Below, one piece after another: positions 1 through 5,263 of a stretch of 5,263 bases of DNA. The notes under the pieces were generated by a model that worked only from the letters and a program-made list of their open reading frames with translations, made no database searches and was not told the DNA's origin. Position 1 is the stretch's first letter. Each line of letters starts with the position of its first letter. Origin of the DNA: Actinomycetota bacterium. GTDB taxonomy: Bacteria > Actinomycetota > Acidimicrobiia > Acidimicrobiales > Ilumatobacteraceae. The position numbers and the translations under genes were made by a program. Where the stretch lies: assembly GCA_005805045.1 (NCBI GenBank), contig SYNW01000025.1, forward strand, positions 1-5,263, in the 5' to 3' direction.

Positions 1-2154
1 GAGCATCGACTGGGCAATAGCCAATCGTTGGCGCATACCTTGGCTATATGTACGAACCTTTTTATCCAAAGCAGTGCCTAATTTTGTTATCGCAACAACT
101 TGATCAAGATGCTGCTCATTATCACGACCGATTGACTGCCAGTAAAGAGAGAGATTTTCGCGACCAGATAGGTGCGGCAAGAAACCCGGCCCTTCAATGA
201 AACTTCCGATGTTCGACAACGCCGGTGAACCCGGATAAACCGATTCACCGTTCAGATGGATCGAGCCATTGGTCGGAAATATCAAACCCATCATCATTCT
301 CAGAGCCGTCGTTTTACCCGCACCATTCGGGCCGAGTAGCCCGACTACTTGTCCGCGTTGCACCTCAAATGAGAGATCGACAACTGCTCGATGACCGTCT
401 TTGTAAGTTTTGCCCAGTTTTTCTACAGCGACGAGCGCATTGTTCTTTTCGTTTGCCGGTGCGATCTTTGGTCTACGAATTCGCACGAAGACTGCCGCGA
501 CAATTACCGAGGCAACGGCACCAAGTGGCCACAAAATATTTGCTGAGCCCGATTGTGCCGCAGTTGCAACGCTCGTTTGATATGTCAGCGGCGAAAGTGG
601 TGACACGGTATAAAATCGCGATGTCTTGGGTGTTTCATAACCTTGATCGGTGGATGAAATACCAACCGCAATCACGTCATCGATTGAGGCATCCAAAATT
701 GTCGCTGGCAGATTGATTACCACATCGGTGCCACCAGTTGATATGTTTGAAATTTTCACAGGGGCGACGATGCCGTTCGGCAAGTTGATCGTGCCACTCG
801 GCGACTTTGTAACCAGCGAAAAGAAAAGAGTTGCGTCTGGCACCGTGCTGGTAATTCGAACCTTGACCGATGAGGGGCCAACAACAGAAATCGGTTCTGT
901 CAGTGGGGCGCTCTCCAGAAGCCCGCTCTGGCCCGGCAAAAACGCCGGACTGAAGCCCGCAAGATTTGAAAGCAACTGCGAGGCAAGTGCGCCTGCCGAA
1001 CCAATGCCTGGAAGCGCAGAAATTGCGCTCGGTACGCCACCGATCGGATAAATCAACGCGGCTGTTGGTGTCACCAACTGCAACTGTCGGGGTTCAGTTT
1101 CAAAAGGCAACTTCTCGCTTGTAAACACCTTGGGAATCACCGTCGAGTCTTGTAACGAAATCGACCCGTTAGATCTGGTGAATTGAAAAATTGGAAAATC
1201 TAATTCACTTTCGAGCAGATGCTTTTGAAACCAGATCAAGAATTGTTCGCGCAGATAAGGCGCCTGCACGTTTGAGCCGTCGTGGCCATCTGCGTGCCAG
1301 ATCATCGACAGCGGGTTGCCTGATTTATTCTTTTTGATCTCTTGGGCGAGTTTGTAACTCTCACTAAGTGGAAACAGAGAATCAGCCTGACCTTGACTCA
1401 ATAAAGTTGGCGCCGAAATTGTCGAGGCGTACTTTATTGGCGAGACCGACTCGAGAAGAATCTTTTCGCCCTGATTCGGTTTACCTTGTAAAACCCCATT
1501 TTGATAGGCGTCACACCACCGTTGAGCAAACGAACCACACTCTCCCAAATATGCACTTTGCAAAGTGACAGCAGAGAAGAACGTTCCTGCCCAAACTTTT
1601 TTAAACGGGCCAGATGTGAGCGACCGGTCCACAGATTGAGGAAAGAGACCTTGCTGCAAACTGCTCCAGGCAATATCGGCAATCACGGCATCAATTCGCA
1701 AATCTTGGCTTGCAGTCAAGAGGGCATTTGCCCCGCCGTAAGAACTGCCCATGATTCCGATCCGCGGATCGCCATCCGCGTCAAGAATTACGTTTTTACT
1801 CCGGGCCAAATGGGTTATCAATGCGCGAGTATCTGCAACTTCGCTATCGACTGAATTCATTTCTATTTGCCCGGTTGATTCACCAAATCCACGGGCCGAC
1901 CATGTCATTACAACGAACCCTTTCGACGCAAAAAATTTCGCCTCGGATTCGACCGAATCTTTGCTTCCACCAAACCCGTGAGCGATCAAAATCGCTGGTG
2001 CCGGAAGCTTTTTGGGGAGGTATTGCGCCGTGTCAATCGAAATACCGGGGGAAGTTTCGATTGTTTCTGAATTTATTTCATCAGCTTTGGCGAGTTCTGG
2101 TAGAGAAATTGAAAATAGCAACAGCGCAAACAAAGAGATTGCTCGAATTTTCAC
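1..2154 (-). CDS. Exported S15/CocE-like alpha/beta hydrolase fused through one membrane helix to an ABC-transporter ATPase (3' end missing)
   Basis: The reading frame stays open for 718 codons from GTG at 2154 to the left edge; TGA lies directly upstream in frame, so no earlier start exists. Residues 1-24 form a signal peptide (KIR, a hydrophobic run, AKA before Asp25). Residues 25 to about 320 are an alpha/beta hydrolase of the Xaa-Pro dipeptidyl-peptidase/CocE type: HGFGGS at 59-64, SARGFGES at 85-92, nucleophile Ser138 in GSSYGG, acid Asp258 in QGQAD, His291 in GHDG. About 330-530 resembles the PepX C-terminal beta domain (VAPVKI, SSTDQGYETP). A helix at about 540-558 is followed by RRPK, placing what follows in the cytoplasm. 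The ATPase starts near 575: Walker A GPNGAGKTT at 608-616, Q-loop region IEGPGF with Glu654, signature YSQGMRQR at 703-710. Walker B and the H-loop lie beyond the edge. The hydrolase probably cleaves esters, amides or peptides outside the membrane; substrate and permease partner are unknown. Confidence 0.9.
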   Translation of the reverse strand, partial: MKIRAISLFALLLFSISLPELAKADEINSETIETSPGISIDTAQYLPKKLPAPAILIAHGFGGSKDSVESEAKFFASKGFVVMTWSARGFGESTGQIEMNSVDSEVADTRALITHLARSKNVILDADGDPRIGIMGSSYGGANALLTASQDLRIDAVIADIAWSSLQQGLFPQSVDRSLTSGPFKKVWAGTFFSAVTLQSAYLGECGSFAQRWCDAYQNGVLQGKPNQGEKILLESVSPIKYASTISAPTLLSQGQADSLFPLSESYKLAQEIKKNKSGNPLSMIWHADGHDGSNVQAPYLREQFLIWFQKHLLESELDFPIFQFTRSNGSISLQDSTVIPKVFTSEKLPFETEPRQLQLVTPTAALIYPIGGVPSAISALPGIGSAGALASQLLSNLAGFSPAFLPGQSGLLESAPLTEPISVVGPSSVKVRITSTVPDATLFFSLVTKSPSGTINLPNGIVAPVKISNISTGGTDVVINLPATILDASIDDVIAVGISSTDQGYETPKTSRFYTVSPLSPLTYQTSVATAAQSGSANILWPLGAVASVIVAAVFVRIRRPKIAPANEKNNALVAVEKLGKTYKDGHRAVVDLSFEVQRGQVVGLLGPNGAGKTTALRMMMGLIFPTNGSIHLNGESVYPGSPALSNIGSFIEGPGFLPHLSGRENLSLYWQSIGRDNEQHLDQVVAITKLGTALDKKVRTYSQGMRQRLAIAQSML

Positions 2155-2166
2155 TCACTCAATTTA
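2155..2166 (-). promoter_or_regulatory. Candidate -10 element and leaderless start for the hydrolase/ABC fusion gene
   Basis: Read on the minus strand, TAAATT (2166-2161) fits the TANNNT form of actinobacterial -10 elements and is followed by six bases and the GTG at 2154. No purine-rich ribosome binding site precedes the GTG. If transcription starts at or near the GTG, the mRNA is leaderless. I see no convincing -35 hexamer. The motif is short and can occur by chance, so confidence is modest. Confidence 0.4.
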
Positions 2167-2203
2167 GGGGAAATGTCACACGTATCTGGGTGTTTCAAAT
2201 TGC

Positions 2204-2216
2204 TAATCTTTGACGC
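2204..2216 (+). promoter_or_regulatory. Candidate -10 element and leaderless start for the copper monooxygenase gene
   Basis: TAATCT (2204-2209) fits TANNNT, is preceded by TGC as in an extended -10, and lies seven bases before the GTG start at 2217. No Shine-Dalgarno sequence is visible upstream of that GTG. The arrangement mirrors the one on the opposite strand. No clear -35 is seen. The 62-base gap between the two start codons holds both promoters and leaves little room for a separate operator. Confidence 0.4.
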
Positions 2217-3320
2217 GTGAGCCTTAAACACACACTTCTCGGGGCGGTGTTACTTATTTCTCTCGCTCCCCAAACAGTCGCCAGTGCATCGGCCGAATCA
2301 AAAACCAAAAAATACACCGTGACGATGAAAAAGGCGCATCTTCCGTCCGCCCCAAATAATGGCACTGACGACTACCGCTGTTTTCTGCTCGATCCAAAAG
2401 TGACCGAAGATTCAATCATCCGCACGATGCAATTCATCCCCCAGCGAAAAAACTTTGTACATCATGCGATCATCTTCCGTGTGACTGACGCCGATCTCTC
2501 TCAGGCAATCGCCCAAGATAAAAACGGCACTGGTTGGCCATGCTTCGGGGGCTCAGGTCTGGGCGGCATGTTGTCGTCTTTTGTTTCGACGCCTTGGCTA
2601 AGTTCGTGGGCGCCGGGACGTGGCATCGATGTCTCGCCTGCTGGCTACGGCACGCCGTTTAAAAAGGGCGAGCAATTCGTCTTGCAGGTGCACTACAACT
2701 TGCTTGCCGCAAACGGGGGCAAAATACAAACTGACAAATCAAAAATCGTCATGGAGACGATCCCAGCAAAGGGCGCAAAAGTTAAACAGCTTCATGTCGA
2801 ACTCTTCCCCGCTCCGGTCGAACTCGCTTGCCCTGCCGGCGTGACTGGCCCTCTCTGTGATCGCAAACAAGCGTTGATCGATCTCGCCTCGCGAACCAGC
2901 AAAATGAGCGCGTTCGAATCTGCGGGCATCAACATTCTTTGTGGTCAAGATCCTTTCAAGCCAGCGCCGTCGCTTACCTCGCGTTGCGACAAAGTCATAA
3001 CTTCAAATTTCACAGTCATCGCGGCGGCTGCCCACATGCATCTCTTGGGTCGCACATTGTCGCTAACACTCAATCCTGGTACTGCCTCTGAAAAAACGAT
3101 CCTCGATGTCAAAAACTACAACTTTGACGATCAATCAGGAACCGTACTTAAAACTCCGGTGAAAGTTCAAGCCGGTGACACGATTCGAGTCTCATGCACT
3201 TTTGACCCGACGCTTCGGCAAAAACTTCCCGAGCTGCAAAAATTGTCGCCACGATACGTCACTTGGGGCGAAGGCTCGTCTGACGAAATGTGCCTCGGCG
3301 TAATATCTGCCACTAAATAA
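2217..3320 (+). CDS. Exported copper type II ascorbate-dependent monooxygenase (dopamine beta-monooxygenase/PHM superfamily)
   Basis: This 367-residue protein starts with GTG. It has a signal peptide (hydrophobic core about 6-20, ASA at 24-26 before Glu27), so it should act outside the cytoplasmic membrane. It aligns by eye with the two-domain copper core of peptidylglycine and dopamine monooxygenases, which hydroxylate a C-H bond using O2 and ascorbate. All six expected copper ligands are identifiable: His82-His83 in FVHHAI and His159 in QVHYN for the CuH site; His273 and His275 in AHMHLLG and Met358 in DEMCLG for the CuM site. Other family signs are YRCF at 53-56, YNFDDQ at 301-306 and GDTIRVSC at 320-327. 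Eight cysteines (55, 109, 205, 214, 242, 257, 327, 359) suit a disulfide-rich exported fold. An insert with GPLCDR near 211-216 separates the domains, as I recall in other bacterial members. The substrate cannot be read from sequence. The gene is divergent from the hydrolase fusion and convergent with a copper amine oxidase. Confidence 0.9.
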   Translation: MSLKHTLLGAVLLISLAPQTVASASAESKTKKYTVTMKKAHLPSAPNNGTDDYRCFLLDPKVTEDSIIRTMQFIPQRKNFVHHAIIFRVTDADLSQAIAQDKNGTGWPCFGGSGLGGMLSSFVSTPWLSSWAPGRGIDVSPAGYGTPFKKGEQFVLQVHYNLLAANGGKIQTDKSKIVMETIPAKGAKVKQLHVELFPAPVELACPAGVTGPLCDRKQALIDLASRTSKMSAFESAGINILCGQDPFKPAPSLTSRCDKVITSNFTVIAAAAHMHLLGRTLSLTLNPGTASEKTILDVKNYNFDDQSGTVLKTPVKVQAGDTIRVSCTFDPTLRQKLPELQKLSPRYVTWGEGSSDEMCLGVISATK

Positions 3321-3366
3321 GTTCTTGTAACCGCGCTAATCACTAGCCATTCAGTGGCAGTTTTTT
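3307..3366 (+). terminator. Candidate Rho-independent terminator of the copper monooxygenase gene
   Basis: CTGCCACT (3307-3314) and AGTGGCAG (3353-3360) are perfect 8-bp inverted arms, directly followed by six T (3361-3366). The loop is 38 bases, long for a classical terminator. A smaller hairpin, GCCA-ttcag-TGGC (3346-3358), uses the same right arm and has a short loop, so the two folds compete. The left arm encodes the last monooxygenase codons and the right arm the last amine oxidase codons. On the minus strand no T-run follows, so the signal appears one-directional. Confidence 0.4.
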
Positions 3367-5263
3367 GGCGCGGGGGCAACATCAATGCCCGGGCTGCGCG
3401 CAAAAAAACCGCTCGGCTTCAAATGAAACCCCGTTCGCTCAACTGGCATCACGGGCCAATCTTCGGTGCGCGGAATGTGATTCGTGCCAAACACATGCCA
3501 CAACACGACATCAGTGTTCTCAATCTCGCGATCGGTGCGCGTCCACTCGGGTAAACCCGCCCCGCCAGCATGCTGATACGGATAATCGCCCGCCGGATAA
3601 CGCTCGTTGGCGCGATTTGCCGTCACCCACAAATGGTGATACATAAAACCGGCGCGCCGCCCGATCGTCGACTCAGGTTTGGCCAACGGATAAGTCGTAT
3701 GACCCGATACGAGTTTGTAACCGACAGGTTTGCCCATGTGATTTTTTCGACTCGGGTTGATGATTTTCCAAAACCGACTCTTCAGTGGATCAACCAGTCT
3801 TCGCGCCTCGCTCTCGCGCCGAAAAACTTTTTCGCTGGTCTCGTATGCGCCGCCGTGAACATTTTTCGGCCCCATCTCATGGGCAAACGAGTCGACTTCA
3901 ATAACGCTGTTGCGTACGCCCGTAATCTCGTCGCCGCCGCCGTCGATGTCTAAGTCAAGTCGGGCGCACAAAATGTGTTGGTGATACGGCGCCCACAACC
4001 CAGGCTCGAGCTCCGTTGCTGAACCATGATCAGCACCAGGCTTATCAGCAAGAGTCAGAACAATGCCCGTGAGTTTGGCCTCAAACTCAATCGAACCGTC
4101 TTGATAGAAATACCAGAAATATCCGTATTCATAATTGTTGATCGTGACGATCGACGACACAACAAATCTACGCCCACGCCGCACTTCGACGTTGCCGTCG
4201 ATGTCGACGTGCTTCCATAAAATTCCGAAGTCTTCTTCGTGCGTACAAATTGCATTTTTGATTTCGCGCACGCTGCCGTCGGGCGTCGCAACGGCAACAT
4301 CGAGATAGACGATTTCACCCAAGCAATCACAGCCAAGGGTCAGCGAATTCGTGTAATTACCCAGACCGAATTCGCCCGTGTCGAACGCGTTCTTGCGATA
4401 TGCACCTTGACTCGGGTCGCCATACGGAATCACAAGTTCGGCAATCGACAAACGATGTGCGATCTTGCGCATCTCGCCCGCGTCATCGAACCAAACATCA
4501 TGAATCACGAGACCTTCACGTTGACAAAAGCCGATTCGAAAGTTCCACCGCTCCCAAGTCACTTTGTAGCCATCAAACGAGAACGAAACACCTTCGGACT
4601 GTTTGATCTCAAGGGGTTTAAGAGCAATATCCGCCCCAGTTTGACTCTGTCGGTATGGGCCGGGCGTTTGCGGCACGGCGATCTGCTGATCGTTTTCGAC
4701 CGCGACAACCTCACCCGAATCAAGATCAACAATCGCGTGCAATCCAGAAATCGGATGGGCATAAAAATTAGCCTGTGGCGTCGGCTGGTGCCACATCGGC
4801 GTCCAAATAAGTCGTCGACCATCGTCAAGATATTTCGGTATCTGTGCACCGATCGTCCAGGTCTCCATCTTCACGCTGTCAAGATCTGTGATGCCGCGAC
4901 TGCACAACGCTTCAATCACTCGTGGGTCACGCTTGGCAGCGGCGATCGCCATCTCACTCTCGACACTTAAAACAGGCGCCTTTGCTCCATCAATAATTTT
5001 GTTGCTAACGACGCGACACATATCACCGACGCCAATCGTCACGACGATTTCCGACACCTTGCCCGTCGAGCGATCAAGCACCGTCACCCGCACACCGCGG
5101 TCGACATTTTCGCCAACTCGAAAACGCGCCAACGCAGACTTTGACGGTTCTTCCACTTGCATCATCGCAATCAGGTGACGCTGATCAATAACGCCATCAC
5201 GGCGCAACGCACCAATCACCGACTCGAGTTCGGCTTTGCTCAACGGGTCTAAAGGATGAGCAC
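3351..5263 (-). CDS. Copper/topaquinone-dependent primary amine oxidase (5' end missing)
   Basis: The enzyme converts a primary amine, water and O2 to an aldehyde, ammonia and H2O2. The frame is open to the right edge and the residues before TTG at 5243 read AHPLDP, continuing into LSKAEL; HPLDPL is typical of this family's N-terminus, so the true start lies outside the window and TTG is not the start. Counting that TTG-encoded Leu as 1, visible parts are domain D2 (about 1-90), D3 (about 95-195) and the catalytic domain (about 215-620). The topaquinone precursor is Tyr371 in TINNYEY; the catalytic base is Asp288 in FDTGEFGLG; copper ligands are His421 and His423 in HQH and His589 in NHIPRTEDWPVMP. 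Cys307 (GCDCLG) and Cys333 can form the family disulfide. Length is close to that of Arthrobacter globiformis phenylethylamine oxidase (about 640 residues). Two residues before the base is Ala286, where the Arthrobacter enzyme has its gate Tyr, suggesting a different substrate entrance. Substrate and localisation remain open because the N-terminus is missing. Confidence 0.95.
   Translation of the reverse strand, partial: AHPLDPLSKAELESVIGALRRDGVIDQRHLIAMMQVEEPSKSALARFRVGENVDRGVRVTVLDRSTGKVSEIVVTIGVGDMCRVVSNKIIDGAKAPVLSVESEMAIAAAKRDPRVIEALCSRGITDLDSVKMETWTIGAQIPKYLDDGRRLIWTPMWHQPTPQANFYAHPISGLHAIVDLDSGEVVAVENDQQIAVPQTPGPYRQSQTGADIALKPLEIKQSEGVSFSFDGYKVTWERWNFRIGFCQREGLVIHDVWFDDAGEMRKIAHRLSIAELVIPYGDPSQGAYRKNAFDTGEFGLGNYTNSLTLGCDCLGEIVYLDVAVATPDGSVREIKNAICTHEEDFGILWKHVDIDGNVEVRRGRRFVVSSIVTINNYEYGYFWYFYQDGSIEFEAKLTGIVLTLADKPGADHGSATELEPGLWAPYHQHILCARLDLDIDGGGDEITGVRNSVIEVDSFAHEMGPKNVHGGAYETSEKVFRRESEARRLVDPLKSRFWKIINPSRKNHMGKPVGYKLVSGHTTYPLAKPESTIGRRAGFMYHHLWVTANRANERYPAGDYPYQHAGGAGLPEWTRTDREIENTDVVLWHVFGTNHIPRTEDWPVMPVERTGFHLKPSGFFARSPGIDVAPAPKNCH

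Noticed and set aside
225..1051. Two overlapping plus-strand open frames (225-716 and 650-1051)
   Set aside because: Both are antisense to the continuous minus-strand hydrolase/ABC frame, which shows Walker A, the membrane helix and the PepX-C-like motifs there.
2161..2201. AATTT/AAATT inverted repeat (2161-2165 and 2197-2201) and ACAC/GTGT (2178-2181 and 2190-2193) as a possible operator
   Set aside because: The arms are only 4-5 bp, the first pair is A+T-only and overlaps or abuts the presumed -10 elements, and nothing extends the symmetry. Chance is sufficient.
1368..2213. Several short plus-strand frames and one minus-strand frame (1434-1682) within the hydrolase region
   Set aside because: The minus-strand frame that yields GSSYGG, QGQAD and GHDG passes through the whole region without a stop. 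The short frames have no motifs or ribosome binding sites.
2620..2948. Short frames on both strands inside the copper monooxygenase gene
   Set aside because: They overlap a complete gene with all its copper ligands and have low-complexity or arginine-rich translations typical of shadow frames.
4239..4970. A 243-codon open frame on the plus strand opposite the amine oxidase gene
   Set aside because: It lies fully antisense to a well-supported catalytic domain, its translation shows no recognisable motif, and the amine oxidase explains the sequence completely.
1..5263. Possible CRISPR array, insertion sequence, tRNA or tandem repeat
   Set aside because: Almost every base is in one of three long coding regions. 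I saw no repeated spacer pattern, terminal inverted repeats, transposase motif or tRNA-like cloverleaf.

Overview
The window holds three coding regions that fill almost all of it. No RNA gene, mobile element, CRISPR array or tandem repeat was found. Two genes run off the window edges. Minus strand, 2154 to 1: a hydrolase/ABC-ATPase fusion that starts inside the window and continues past the left edge. Plus strand, 2217 to 3320: a complete, exported, ascorbate-dependent copper type II monooxygenase of the dopamine beta-monooxygenase/PHM superfamily. Minus strand, 5263 to 3351: a copper/topaquinone amine oxidase whose first few residues lie beyond the right edge.

Likely source: a bacterium, probably an actinomycete-like lineage of moderate G+C. 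The grounds are indirect. The amine oxidase matches Arthrobacter-type enzymes closely in motif order and spacing. The fusion resembles proteins I associate with Actinomycetota. Both divergent genes begin with GTG, lack a Shine-Dalgarno sequence, and have a TANNNT-type -10 hexamer 6-7 bases upstream, as in actinobacterial leaderless transcripts. This taxonomic call is an inference.

Layout: the fusion gene and the monooxygenase gene are divergent, and only 62 bases (2155-2216) carry both presumed promoters. The monooxygenase and the amine oxidase are convergent, with 30 bases (3321-3350) between their stop codons. An 8-bp inverted repeat there, followed by six T, has arms inside the ends of both coding regions and is a candidate terminator for the monooxygenase. 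There is no gene-free stretch over 100 bases.

How the genes may work together: the monooxygenase and the amine oxidase both need copper, and their relatives include enzymes that act on aromatic amines (beta-hydroxylation and oxidative deamination). Their adjacency may reflect amine or peptide-amine metabolism, but nothing in the sequence fixes a substrate. The fusion protein is predicted to place a serine hydrolase outside the membrane and an ABC ATPase inside, joined by one membrane helix. It is the most unusual object in the window.
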